A DNA stretch of 51,173 nt. It comes from a virus. Each line of letters begins with the position of its first letter. The stretch's first letter is position 1. The notes beneath the pieces were generated by a model. The model searched no databases and had not been told where the DNA came from. It saw only the letters and a list, made by a program, of their open reading frames with translations. The DNA lies in IMG/VR virus record IMGVR_UViG_3300025889_000169, positions 1 to 51,173 of that record; one strand, written 5' to 3'. A program made the position numbers and the translations under genes. Positions 13,272 to 21,392 of the stretch are shown in pieces.

Positions 13272-15031
13272 GTTGTTGTTTCCGCACCACCTGCTTCTGC
13301 AACTAGATCGTTACCAAACTCGTCTTTCTCTACAAGCTGATATTTTTCTGCCATCTTGATAACAACAGCATCTCTGCGTTCTACCTCAGATTCAAGTTCT
13401 GCAACACGCTTTAGTAATTCTTCAATTCTTGTTGTGAACCCTTCTACTCCTGAGCTTAGTTCGTCTACTTGTTTTTTATAATTGTCACGATCTGCTTCTG
13501 TTTCTACTACCTTGTCTACCAACAACTCGGTCTGCTCTTTGCTAGTGGCAAGTTGTGATTCTAGTTCTATTTTTTCGCTTAGGAGAGCAGCGTGTTCATC
13601 CTGTAATTTTTGATATTCAAGTGGATTAATATTGCTTAAATTGCTGTCTAGTAATTTTTCTAGCTCGTCTAAAATCTCATTATGCTTTTTGAGTTCCATT
13701 TCAAGTTCCTCTACTCTTGGGTCTGGCTGTGTTTTTATCTGTAAATTTGTGTCATAAAAGCCTAGTGGTTTTTTATTTCTTTCTTGACGCCACCAGGTTA
13801 AGGTCATACTGCCTGCTAGCACAAGACATACAGCAAGTGGATCAAAAACTGCTACTATTATAATTATCACCCAACGCACTGCTTCCTCTAATAATGTCTT
13901 ATCTGCTGCACCATAGATAAGTTCTGCGATGTATTTTACTGGGCCTACTTCTGCTTCAAACTGTCTGTACTTTTTCTCAAATACAAACTTCTCTTCACGT
14001 AGTTGATCTATAACAGGCTGTTCGTTTTCTATTTGTTTTTCTAAATCAGCGATACGTGTATCTACACCCTTATTAGCATTACTTGCTTCTAGTGTATAAC
14101 GAGTAATATTTTCATTGGCACTCTTTACTGTGGGATCAACGCTCTTACGAATAGTAGCAATACGTGCTTCAACATCTTTTATACTGTTAGATAGTCTCTT
14201 GTTTATATCACGAATTTCTCGTTGTACCGCACTAGCAATACTAAGCTCATTTGCTTTGGCACGGTCAATATCTGCTTGTAGTTTATCACGCTCAGGCTTT
14301 TGTTTAGCTCTTAGTTCAGCACCCTTGGCAACGTTGTCTGTTGTGCTACTAAACAGACCACTTTCTCCAGTGGTGCCCTGCTTGGTGTATGCTTTCACGT
14401 CATTGTCTAGTCTTGTAAGTTCGTCTTGCGCTACTTTAATACTAGCCTCTGCACGTTTCTGTGCATCTACTAGGCGCTTTTCCTGCTGTCCAATCTCTGT
14501 TTGTGCTTGACTGCGTAGTCCGGGTATCTTTGCATTTTCAGCATCAATCTGCGGCTGTAGTCTAGCATTAGCATCCTTAATACGCTGTTGCTCTCGGGCA
14601 ATGAGACTGTCGATTCGACCACCAGTTTCGCCCTTGTTTAACGCCTGTATGTCTTCTTGCCAGCGTTTGATTTTGGCTTCTGACCTAGCCATCTTATCGT
14701 CAATATTTGCTGCTAGTGCTATTTGCTCTTGCCCTACACTAGCCTGTTCAATATGACTTTTACTTAGGAAACCAAATACACCCATGCTTGTAATAAACAT
14801 AAGCACTATGACCGCTATGGTTAAGTAGCCACGTATAATCTTAGGCGCACGATGCCAGTTTTGGTGTAGCCATACTGTGGTTAGAATTTTACCAACTTCT
14901 AGCACACTGCCCATTAGAACAATAGGCAAGAAGGCTGCTGCAAAGATAGCAGTCAAGCCAATGATGCTATAGTAAGCCGCAATACCTGAGATACACAGAG
15001 CAACTAATAATGTAAGAATACCTAAATACAT
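13262..15031 (-). CDS. Large membrane coiled-coil protein (DUF4407-like), frameshift upstream part
   Basis: Three hydrophobic spans lie near the N-terminus (about 3-25, 30-48 and 70-92) and one or two at 390-425 (WVIIIIVAVFDPLAVCLVLA). Between and after them are long charged coiled coils (residues 110-370 and 450-565). The layout resembles DUF4407 proteins and is familiar from T4-like cyanophages, where the function is not known to me. The zero-frame product ends at 589 aa just after a slippery heptamer; a -1 shift would extend it to 694 aa. The promoter's TATAAT ends six bases before the ATG. Confidence 0.75.
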   Translation of the reverse strand: MYLGILTLLVALCISGIAAYYSIIGLTAIFAAAFLPIVLMGSVLEVGKILTTVWLHQNWHRAPKIIRGYLTIAVIVLMFITSMGVFGFLSKSHIEQASVGQEQIALAANIDDKMARSEAKIKRWQEDIQALNKGETGGRIDSLIAREQQRIKDANARLQPQIDAENAKIPGLRSQAQTEIGQQEKRLVDAQKRAEASIKVAQDELTRLDNDVKAYTKQGTTGESGLFSSTTDNVAKGAELRAKQKPERDKLQADIDRAKANELSIASAVQREIRDINKRLSNSIKDVEARIATIRKSVDPTVKSANENITRYTLEASNANKGVDTRIADLEKQIENEQPVIDQLREEKFVFEKKYRQFEAEVGPVKYIAELIYGAADKTLLEEAVRWVIIIIVAVFDPLAVCLVLAGSMTLTWWRQERNKKPLGFYDTNLQIKTQPDPRVEELEMELKKHNEILDELEKLLDSNLSNINPLEYQKLQDEHAALLSEKIELESQLATSKEQTELLVDKVVETEADRDNYKKQVDELSSGVEGFTTRIEELLKRVAELESEVERRDAVVIKMAEKYQLVEKDEFGNDLVAEAGGAETTTKN

Positions 15032-15037
15032 ATCTGT

Positions 15038-15066
15038 ATTATACTACCTTTTTAGTTCAGTGTCTA
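15038..15066 (-). promoter_or_regulatory. Sigma70-like promoter of the frameshift gene
   Basis: TAGACA, 17 bp, TATAAT, then ACAGAT and the ATG at 15031. Start-site spacing predicts a leaderless mRNA. Confidence 0.7.
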
Positions 15067-15071
15067 TAAAC

Positions 15072-16472
15072 TTAACGCTGTTCAATCCAAGTCATAGATG
15101 CAAGTGCGTCTTTACCTGTGCCACTTGATGCACATAAAATGGTGAATACATCACTGACTGATCCCAGGTTAGTTCTACCAATTTGATACGCTGTGCTTTC
15201 TTCCAGTTGGATGCCTGTGCCACCACCACCTGAGATAACAAATCCACTGTCAAGGACTCTGCCGTGATTGGCTTCAGTGATGTTAGCCGGAGTAATATAG
15301 GTTTGATACTGTGTAAATCCATCTGGGTCAGGATTGTCTAACCACGGTTGCGGTCCTGACTGTCCTGCTGTGACTTCTGCTGGTATGGTGGCATTACGCA
15401 CCAGTTTATAAAAGACGTTGGTGTTGTCAATGGTAGCAACCTGGAACGCCTGTGGTAAAACAATTCCATTCAGTGCCGACGACTTTAATCTAATACTTAA
15501 AACGGGATACCAATTGTCTTTGGTGCCGGCGCTGGACAAGGCATTTGCCATTCGTGTGCCATAAAAAGGAGCACTGATGTTTTGTGCTATACCAAGTTTA
15601 CCCACTGTGCCTTCTGAAATAAGACTGTTTGATCCTTGAAGCATTGTGAATGGTCCACCTGCTACGGTGCTGAGTGCTTCTATTTCCATTCTGATAGGAA
15701 GAAAAGGAGTCTGTGCCCAAGGTAAAGTATATCTGTTGGCATTTCGGTGAGTGTGTATCACGTGAGTTGCACCATCAATTACAAAACCAAACTTAACTTG
15801 ACCTGCGCCATACCATTCATATTCAACGTTGATCAACTGTATCTTGGTTGGGTCTGCTGTAATACCACTTGATTGAGTGCCGTCAAGTCTGTCGCCATTC
15901 CACTGACTTCTTGGAACCACAATGTCAACGCCGCCGTTTGATACTGTGCAGTTATAAACTGGAGCACCATCTACCCATACACCACTGTCTTCAAACCAAA
16001 AGCCATCTTCCCCTTGATTTAACATTCCAAATCTTTTGCGGATACCTTCTACAGGAGTTCCAAGTGTGACAGCAAAACTCACTGTGCTGGTTCTTCCTGG
16101 AACATATCGTTGTGCGAGAAGAGTTTGTCTAATAACTTTATCGCCACTGTCTCCATTGACGCTTAACTGTACTTGACTGCTGGCTAGTACGTGAGTTGCA
16201 CTGCCAGTGCCTGTTACACTAGTTTCCCATACGTCAGTTTCAAGACCATATTGGAATGTGTTAAAGAACACAGTTTCATAAGGACTTACTTTTTGTCTAC
16301 CCTTTGAGGTTAGCCCGCCGGCATCGCCAACACCAGTAGAAGTTTTAATACGCAACACAGGTTGCCCTGACGCATTGTAGTCCATTGCTTTATGCACATT
16401 GAGTAGATTGGTCTCTTGTGGATGGCTATAGTTTGTATTATTGTTTCTAGTGGTGTCTGAACGATCAACCAT
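15072..16472 (-). CDS. Probable virion structural protein (466 aa)
   Basis: The protein is rich in Ser, Thr, Gly and Asn with many short beta strands, as in phage fibre and adhesin proteins. Stretches such as FGMLNQGEDGFWFEDSG and VEYEWYGAGQVKFGFVIDGA resemble a jelly-roll domain that recurs in marine phage structural proteins. It follows the LamG-like gene by three bases, so the two are probably co-expressed and may be partners. No enzyme motif is visible. Confidence 0.65.
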   Translation of the reverse strand: MVDRSDTTRNNNTNYSHPQETNLLNVHKAMDYNASGQPVLRIKTSTGVGDAGGLTSKGRQKVSPYETVFFNTFQYGLETDVWETSVTGTGSATHVLASSQVQLSVNGDSGDKVIRQTLLAQRYVPGRTSTVSFAVTLGTPVEGIRKRFGMLNQGEDGFWFEDSGVWVDGAPVYNCTVSNGGVDIVVPRSQWNGDRLDGTQSSGITADPTKIQLINVEYEWYGAGQVKFGFVIDGATHVIHTHRNANRYTLPWAQTPFLPIRMEIEALSTVAGGPFTMLQGSNSLISEGTVGKLGIAQNISAPFYGTRMANALSSAGTKDNWYPVLSIRLKSSALNGIVLPQAFQVATIDNTNVFYKLVRNATIPAEVTAGQSGPQPWLDNPDPDGFTQYQTYITPANITEANHGRVLDSGFVISGGGGTGIQLEESTAYQIGRTNLGSVSDVFTILCASSGTGKDALASMTWIEQR

Positions 16473-16475
16473 TTA

Positions 16476-17681
16476 CTATAGCCCCCATTTGGTGCCTAGA
16501 TATGACTCTACGTTTGTAATCTCGATTGCGTTTAGCGTTCTATTAAACAACAACACTTCTGCAATGTATACTTCTGCGCCACTTGTTTTTCCAGTGTTAT
16601 TACCTATATAGAAATGTGTGTTGCTTGCGTTTGTGGTTGCGGCAACTGTACCTGTAAAACTCAGTGTTTTGGCTGCGCCATCTTTTCTATACACTAATCT
16701 GTCTGCGTTAGTGCTTTTACTGCCATCAAACACCAGTGTGTGTCTTGCCCAGTTTGTGTCTGCGGTAGAAGCAACTGTGCCTACTGCGCTGTTCATGCCA
16801 ATTTCCATTGTAGTACCGTTAGCGTTCATACGCAGGTCATTTTGGTTTGTTTCACTCAAATACTGCACACCTGTAGTGTTTAGTAGTTTACTAACCATAA
16901 ACACAGTAAAGCCTGCTTGACTTTGTAGTTGTGTAAATGGGTTAACACTCAAGTTGTCATTGCCATCAAACTCCAAGTAACCATAGCCATTTTGAGGTGT
17001 AGTGTTTTCGTAACTTGGTTTAGCACTGCCGCCATTTGGATTAGCATTGTGTGCTTGAACAGATTTATCAGTCCACTGTGTGATCTGACCTTCATCTGTG
17101 GCACTTGGAATAAGTGTGCTTGTATCAGCACCATCATACCAAATCTGCAAGTCAAGAAATGTGCTTTCACCAACTGCTTCTTCTGGACTTGCAGGTGCTG
17201 CACCTTCTACACTGGTCACCCATGGTCTGTGAGGCAATAGTGGATTGTATGTGTTTGCATCATCTTCCAGTGTACTCGCACCATCTGCATAAGGCAAACT
17301 CAGTGCTAGTTGATCATATGTGTTCCACTGTCTATAATATGGCTTTGTAGTATCTCCACCTGCTTTGCGTTTTAGTTGTGCAATCTCAAGTGTCATAAGT
17401 TGATTTGCTTCTTTGTTTGCCTGTGACCTTTCACTGGAAACTGTAATAATATCGCCAGCAACAATGCCTGCACTAGCAAGAGTTGTTGCTGCATTGTCTG
17501 TGCTGTCTTTCACAAGTCCATTTTTGTGAATACTAACACGACTGTAGTAAGAACTGCTCAATCCTTCGTCACTAATAATAGCACTACGAAGTTGTGCCAT
17601 TGTTTGTCCGTCGTCAATTGTAAGGTTGTTTAGTAAACCTGTCAGACCTTTATATTTAATTGCTATATTTGCCACGGTCAT
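16476..17681 (-). CDS. LamG/concanavalin-like structural protein (401 aa)
   Basis: Residues 1-85 look ubiquitin-like (IAIKYKGLTGLLNNL, AGIVAGDIITVSSE). A central acidic linker follows. Residues 175-400 fit a LamG/concanavalin jelly roll: LDLQIWYDGADTSTLIP, then YLEFDGNDNLSV, FTVFMVSKLLN, and the C-terminal VYIAEVLLFNRTLNAIEI. Such domains bind sugars in tail or head-fibre proteins. It overlaps the upstream 99-aa gene and is followed closely by another structural gene. Confidence 0.75.
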   Translation of the reverse strand: MTVANIAIKYKGLTGLLNNLTIDDGQTMAQLRSAIISDEGLSSSYYSRVSIHKNGLVKDSTDNAATTLASAGIVAGDIITVSSERSQANKEANQLMTLEIAQLKRKAGGDTTKPYYRQWNTYDQLALSLPYADGASTLEDDANTYNPLLPHRPWVTSVEGAAPASPEEAVGESTFLDLQIWYDGADTSTLIPSATDEGQITQWTDKSVQAHNANPNGGSAKPSYENTTPQNGYGYLEFDGNDNLSVNPFTQLQSQAGFTVFMVSKLLNTTGVQYLSETNQNDLRMNANGTTMEIGMNSAVGTVASTADTNWARHTLVFDGSKSTNADRLVYRKDGAAKTLSFTGTVAATTNASNTHFYIGNNTGKTSGAEVYIAEVLLFNRTLNAIEITNVESYLGTKWGL

Positions 17682-17955
17682 GCTCCACTTGTGTTAGATA
17701 GTGATATAGGCTTGGCGAATCTGTACGCAAATCTGCTGCGTGTTTTGGACCGTTCACGCCGCCACCTGCATGAGTTGTTACGCTTTCAATATCTGCATAC
17801 TGCTCATTGGGAGCATTTGCAGGCTCGCATGCACTGCGATTATCGTCGGTTAGATCTTCAATCTGACGGAAATGATTGTCATCAACAGGTTCATTTACCT
17901 GCTGGTATTCGTCAATTACACCCAATAGGCGCTTAATAAGTTCACTAGTGTCCAT
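17656..17955 (-). CDS. Hypothetical protein (99 aa)
   Basis: The N-terminus MDTSELIKRLLGVIDEYQQV is helical. The middle is polar, and the C-terminus contains KHAADLRTDSPSLYHYLTQV. An AATAAATA box ends four bases before the ATG and marks it as a late gene. The 3' end overlaps the LamG-like gene by 26 bases. It probably belongs to the same structural operon. Confidence 0.65.
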   Translation of the reverse strand: MDTSELIKRLLGVIDEYQQVNEPVDDNHFRQIEDLTDDNRSACEPANAPNEQYADIESVTTHAGGGVNGPKHAADLRTDSPSLYHYLTQVEHDRGKYSN

Positions 17956-17959
17956 ACTA

Positions 17960-17967
17960 TATTTATT
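17960..17967 (-). promoter_or_regulatory. T4-late-type box, 4 nt before ATG
   Basis: AATAAATA, then TAGT, then the ATG at 17955. Confidence 0.55.
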
Positions 17968-18412
17968 GCAGGACAGCGAACTCCTCAGGATTATCTGTAG
18001 TGTAAACTACACGTTTAAAGTCAAACTCTGCAATGGCCACCATACAGCCCTTGCAGGGTTTAGCAATACCGTTTATCCAGTGTTTAGCACGTTCACTGGG
18101 ACGTTTTACCCTGTAAATGTACAGAGTTGCTTGCCTTAGATCTTCAGGGTTCAAGTGGTTAAGGCTGTTTTTGATAGCATTTATCTCAGCATGCAGGAAG
18201 ATGGCCTCGCTGTTCTTTGCATAGAGTTGTTGAAACGGGTGGCTCTTTTTTTGATTAAGACCAGTGCTAATAACTTTGCCTTTGATAGCAACTGCGGCAG
18301 CAAGTTTGGCACGTCGCAGGCCATTGTTGTCAATAGCCTGTCTACGAAGGAAATCCATGATACGAAAGTCGCGCCGGCTTATCACCGGCCCGGGCGACGG
18401 GCCATCATCCAT
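17963..18412 (-). CDS. Cytidine/deoxycytidylate deaminase family protein
   Basis: The zinc site is complete: H74-A-E76 in HAEINAI and C120-x2-C123 in PCKGC. E76 acts as the proton shuttle. The family converts dCMP to dUMP or cytidine to uridine. In a T4-like phage a dCMP deaminase feeding dTTP synthesis is the best guess, but allosteric-site residues cannot be judged. AAGGAG lies before the ATG, which is inside the end of the upstream gene. Confidence 0.85.
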   Translation of the reverse strand: MDDGPSPGPVISRRDFRIMDFLRRQAIDNNGLRRAKLAAAVAIKGKVISTGLNQKKSHPFQQLYAKNSEAIFLHAEINAIKNSLNHLNPEDLRQATLYIYRVKRPSERAKHWINGIAKPCKGCMVAIAEFDFKRVVYTTDNPEEFAVLQ

Positions 18413-18683
18413 TGATCCACTCCTTTACCTTGCTGTGACTTCCCCAGGCGTTACCCGGAAGTTCATTATAAATGAACTTAACAATATCAAACAATGCCTG
18501 CCGGCTTTCCTCGTCTGCTCGTCCCACACTTTCACTGAGATTGTTAGCAAGCACCGCGGTGAGAAATCCACCAGGTTGCAGACGCTGGAAAACATAACGC
18601 TCCAGTGCGCCACGAATATTGTCAGGGATACTGGGATAACTTGAGAAATCCAGCCTAGCAATGTTAAAAATCTGCGCTGTCAT
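18405..18683 (-). CDS. Conserved small phage protein (92 aa)
   Basis: The sequence IPDNIRGALERYVFQRLQPG followed by GFLTAVLANNLSESVGRADE, then IVKFIYNELPGNAWGS and KEWING, is a pattern common in phages of proteobacteria and without known function. It is helical, with a conserved G-G-F-L. The 3' end overlaps the deaminase start by eight bases. Confidence 0.75.
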   Translation of the reverse strand: MTAQIFNIARLDFSSYPSIPDNIRGALERYVFQRLQPGGFLTAVLANNLSESVGRADEESRQALFDIVKFIYNELPGNAWGSHSKVKEWING

Positions 18684-18943
18684 TCCTGAATCTCAATATC
18701 TTGCGTATCAGCAAACTTAACAACAAATGTACTTTTTGACTCATGATCCCTAACTTCAAATAATTCAGTATTCAAATCACGAGCAACAATATCGCCTGTG
18801 CTTGTATAGTCACCATACCTTTGAACAGGAAGGTCTGCCATGCTGTACAAACCACCGGGACGCCCATAACTGTCCAGAGGAATGTTTACGGTAAATTTGC
18901 AACTGTAACTGTTACCTGCTCGTATGTCTAGTGGTGTGATCAT
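18680..18943 (-). CDS. Hypothetical small beta-rich protein (87 aa)
   Basis: The start at 18943 (MITPLDIRAGNSYSCKFTVN) is chosen because AAGGAG lies 11 bases upstream. A longer frame from 19270 overlaps the neighbour in another frame and lacks coding character. The alternation of strands (FEVRDHESKSTFVVKFADTQ) suggests a small barrel. Function unknown. Confidence 0.7.
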   Translation of the reverse strand: MITPLDIRAGNSYSCKFTVNIPLDSYGRPGGLYSMADLPVQRYGDYTSTGDIVARDLNTELFEVRDHESKSTFVVKFADTQDIEIQE

Positions 18944-18944
18944 T

Positions 18945-19283
18945 TTAGTTTTCTCCTTTTCTATGTGCGTCCAGCAGATCCTGGACATACCAAGACGCAT
19001 CAATACAATAGCCGCCCACATGCCATTCATAGACACCTGTACGGGCAGTTTCTGGGCTGTATTCTTTCCAGTCGTAGATGGTAGCGGTAACCATATCTTC
19101 AGTTTCCTGATCAAAGTCACGCACAAGGATATCTGCGCGAAACTCGTTCCACGTCTTGTCCGAACTGCCAATGTTTTCGCCAAACACTGCTTCAAGTTCT
19201 GCATAGGTAGCCTTAACATAACCCTGCAGACTTGTGCCTGACGCACGAACGTCGTTGCCTGTTGATTCAATCTCCAGTTCCAT
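18945..19283 (-). CDS. Conserved small phage protein (112 aa)
   Basis: Residues 20-75 (YVKATYAELEAVFGENI, then DKTWNEFRADILVRDF and VTATIYDWKEYS) match a protein type often seen in phages and plasmids of alphaproteobacteria, where ATIYDWK is characteristic. No function is known to me. It ends two bases before the start of the next gene. Confidence 0.7.
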   Translation of the reverse strand: MELEIESTGNDVRASGTSLQGYVKATYAELEAVFGENIGSSDKTWNEFRADILVRDFDQETEDMVTATIYDWKEYSPETARTGVYEWHVGGYCIDASWYVQDLLDAHRKGEN

Positions 19284-19705
19284 TACGCTGCCTCCTCAGA
19301 TTCAAATTTTACAATCTCCATCAACTCTTCTACGACAGCTTTGCCGTGAGAAGTAAACAAGAAACCATGGCCATACACCCAAGACTCGACATCCTGTTTC
19401 ATATAGAACGTCTCCTCCATTGTCATCCAACAGAGAGCGGTTTCACGGTCACCGGCACCAGCTTCGATGAACTCACCGACAGTTGCTTCGAAGTCAGCAA
19501 TAGCAACCTCGGCAGCATATGCTTCTTCTGCCTCTGCGACCTCTACCGCTGCACCAATACGGTTAGCTTCTTTGCGAAGGTCATCCATTGACATGGATTT
19601 GAAGTCATAGTGCCGACCCTTGACGCCGAAAGCGTCCTTGTGACCCTCGTAGATATAGAGGATGAGGTCTTCGCGTTCCTGGGCTTCAGTATAAGTGTTG
19701 GACAT
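19283..19705 (-). CDS. Hypothetical acidic protein (140 aa)
   Basis: The start at 19705 (MSNTYTEAQEREDLILYIYE) is set by a GAGGAG ribosome site. The protein is acidic and helical (EVAEAEEAYAAEVAIADFEA), with a C-terminal FYMKQDVESWVYGHGF. It is the first gene of a leftward early-type operon that leads to the deaminase. Codon use is more GC-rich than in the late genes. Confidence 0.65.
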   Translation of the reverse strand: MSNTYTEAQEREDLILYIYEGHKDAFGVKGRHYDFKSMSMDDLRKEANRIGAAVEVAEAEEAYAAEVAIADFEATVGEFIEAGAGDRETALCWMTMEETFYMKQDVESWVYGHGFLFTSHGKAVVEELMEIVKFESEEAA

Positions 19706-19733
19706 CTGTTTGCTCCTCATTTCCTACATATAC

Positions 19734-19761
19734 ATATTAGCACATATAGCAGTTTCGTCAA
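19734..19761 (-). promoter_or_regulatory. Sigma70-like promoter
   Basis: TTGACG, 16 bp, TAATAT on the minus strand, about 30 bases before the ATG at 19705. Confidence 0.65.
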
Positions 19762-19773
19762 CCATTTTAGATG

Positions 19774-19800
19774 AAAAAAGCTCACCAAGTAAGCTTTTTT
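19774..19800. terminator. Bidirectional intrinsic terminator
   Basis: AAAAAAGCT, 9-nt loop, AGCTTTTTT. The perfect stem has an A/T tail on each side. It ends the leftward lipoprotein/tRNA transcript. The stretch 19801-19897 shows no gene. Confidence 0.85.
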
Positions 19801-19897
19801 CTGTAGTGTAAATGCTATTTTTGCCCGCTCCATAACACTTTTGGGAGCCTTTCCCCTGACCCTATATCACGGCCGTCAGCTGGCATAGTTACCATAT

Positions 19898-19986
19898 TGG
19901 CTCCGGAGGTAGGACCGGAGGTAGGATTCGAACCTACGACCCACGGATTAACAGTCCGTTGCTACTACCAACTGAGCTATCCTGGA
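19898..19986 (-). tRNA. tRNA-Asn (GUU)-like gene with 12-nt 3' duplication, probably defective
   Basis: The anticodon arm ACGGACTGTTAATCCGT (GUU) and the T arm GTAGG-TTCGAAT-CCTAC are intact, and CCA is encoded. However, TCCTACCTCCGG is present twice in tandem between the T loop and the CCA end. The acceptor stem has mismatches, and the D arm carries an extra base (GCTC against GTAGC). Total length is 89 nt instead of 76. Confidence 0.7.
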
Positions 19987-19992
19987 TTATTA

Positions 19993-20457
19993 TTAGCCTT
20001 TAATCTTCCAGGTTCCGTCTGGTTGCCTGCAGGCTGTACCATAAGCACTCTGCTGTTGGCCGCCAACTGTAACTGTCTGTTGAAACTCTCTACAATAAGA
20101 CCCAGCGGCTTGATATGTGCGTAGTGGTACCACACTACCACTGTTGCCTGAGTTTGGATTTTGCCAGGTAGATGTTTGACCATCTCTAACTACTTCCAGT
20201 GTTCGTTGAGTAGTGTTGGACATCTTCATCTGGTCTAGTTCATCTAGGCTATTTCCAATGCTGTTACCTAGTAGCATACCACCAAGAGCGCCTATTGCTA
20301 CAGCGGCAAGTTGACCTTTACCGCTGCCAATTTGTGATCCTGCTAGAGCGCCACCACCAGCACCCAGTAGTCCACCCAGCTGAGCTTTAGGTCCTGATTG
20401 GCAGGCTGCTAAACCTAGCGCAACTACACCTACCATGAGTGTATTCTTGATCTTCAT
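19993..20457 (-). CDS. Outer-membrane lipoprotein, 17-kDa surface antigen / glycine-zipper type
   Basis: The signal peptide MKIKNTLMVGVVALGLAAC ends in the lipobox LAAC. Residues 30-75 contain a glycine-zipper pair (LGGLLGAGGGALAGSQIGSG, then IGALGGMLLGNSIGNSLDEL). The C-terminal domain has two cysteines and ends RQPDGTWKIKG. This is the plan of the rickettsial 17-kDa antigen family, usual in alphaproteobacteria and odd in a phage. The start at 20457 has GGAG upstream and a consensus sigma70 promoter. Confidence 0.85.
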   Translation of the reverse strand: MKIKNTLMVGVVALGLAACQSGPKAQLGGLLGAGGGALAGSQIGSGKGQLAAVAIGALGGMLLGNSIGNSLDELDQMKMSNTTQRTLEVVRDGQTSTWQNPNSGNSGSVVPLRTYQAAGSYCREFQQTVTVGGQQQSAYGTACRQPDGTWKIKG

Positions 20458-20481
20458 GTGTATTCTCCTATACAATACTAT

Positions 20482-20509
20482 ATTATAACTTATTCTGAGT
20501 TAATGTCAA
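20482..20509 (-). promoter_or_regulatory. Consensus sigma70 promoter of the lipoprotein gene
   Basis: TTGACA, 16 bp, TATAAT on the minus strand, about 25 bases before the ATG. The -35 box overlaps the stop codon of the upstream gene. Confidence 0.85.
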
Positions 20510-21198
20510 CTATCTTTAAGATAACCAGCAGCATAACTCAGTAACCGCTGTAGTGGTTTTGCGTTCGGGGGGAATATTTGTCTGTGTTTATCATAAGCAG
20601 GAAGTTCATCTCTAAACTTTTCTGGATTGCGAAGCGCGGCTTCTGGGTCACTGCTGGCTTGAATCTCACGTGCTAAATCGTGACCGTGCGCCATTAGTTC
20701 ATGTGGGTCACGGAAATATGTGCGTATAAGATCACGTTCTTTGCCAGTTTTTTCTTTTTTCTTCAACCCCAGCTGATATCCACTGGGTAAACTTTTATAT
20801 TTTTTAACACCCATTCGGTCTCGTTGTGCCAGGTGTATTGTTTCATGCGCCAGGGTTTTTAACACACTATCCTTAAAACTTTTTGGTCCCCAGTATCCAA
20901 TGGTACTGTCAGGATCTAGAATAATATCCATGCTGCCATCACCGTGAACCTGAGCTGCTTGTATATACCAGTCAACTGCTTTACCGCCAGGTTTGCCAAT
21001 ATGCCAATCTATGTTTAGCTCTTCAGAATTACTATAACTTTGTAAAATGTCTATTAGTTCTTCCAGATCATCTTTATCGTTATTGTTTTTTAGAAAATCG
21101 CTATACTCAGCATTGGCGTCGTCTAATACTTCTCCAACAAGAAGTAAAAAACCATGGTCTGGATCCAGTCTGCCTTCTGTGAGTTCATGTAATAACAT
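20506..21198 (-). CDS. HExxH zinc-metalloprotease-like protein with capsid-targeting N-terminus
   Basis: Residues 118-122 (HETIH within LKTLAHETIHLAQRD) form the classic zincin helix with two zinc-binding histidines and the catalytic glutamate. A third ligand may be in HELMAHGHDLA near 170. The N-terminus MLLHELTEGR resembles a T4 capsid-targeting peptide, with LTE as a gp21-type cleavage site. A packaged protease that enters the cell with DNA would be one reading. The gene overlaps the small upstream gene at TAATG. Confidence 0.7.
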   Translation of the reverse strand: MLLHELTEGRLDPDHGFLLLVGEVLDDANAEYSDFLKNNNDKDDLEELIDILQSYSNSEELNIDWHIGKPGGKAVDWYIQAAQVHGDGSMDIILDPDSTIGYWGPKSFKDSVLKTLAHETIHLAQRDRMGVKKYKSLPSGYQLGLKKKEKTGKERDLIRTYFRDPHELMAHGHDLAREIQASSDPEAALRNPEKFRDELPAYDKHRQIFPPNAKPLQRLLSYAAGYLKDS

Positions 21199-21380
21199 TA
21201 AAAAGATCTACCCTTCCAGAAATGAGTATCATAAAAGTGACGTGAGGTATAAAGCGTTTTCGCACTATATCCCTGGTTAAGTTTATAAATTTTAGTACCA
21301 TCGCCATCATATTCCCAGACTCTTTTATCAGGATCATGGCTCTGAAAAGGACCATCATTACTAAACTTATTTTTTTCCAT
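21198..21380 (-). CDS. Small hypothetical protein (60 aa)
   Basis: The sequence MEKNKFSNDGPFQSHDPDKR followed by VWEYDGDGTKIYKLNQGYSA is polar and aromatic-rich. An AATAAATA box ends four bases before the ATG. The stop overlaps the start of the HExxH gene, so both are probably expressed late and together. Confidence 0.6.
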   Translation of the reverse strand: MEKNKFSNDGPFQSHDPDKRVWEYDGDGTKIYKLNQGYSAKTLYTSRHFYDTHFWKGRSF

Positions 21381-21384
21381 ACAG

Positions 21385-21392
21385 TATTTATT
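21385..21392 (-). promoter_or_regulatory. T4-late-type box, 4 nt before ATG
   Basis: AATAAATA, then CTGT, then the ATG at 21380. Confidence 0.55.

Noticed and set aside
19898-19986. Phage attachment site at tRNA-Asn
   Set aside because: No integrase or second att copy is visible, and the genome type is lytic. The duplication alone is not enough.
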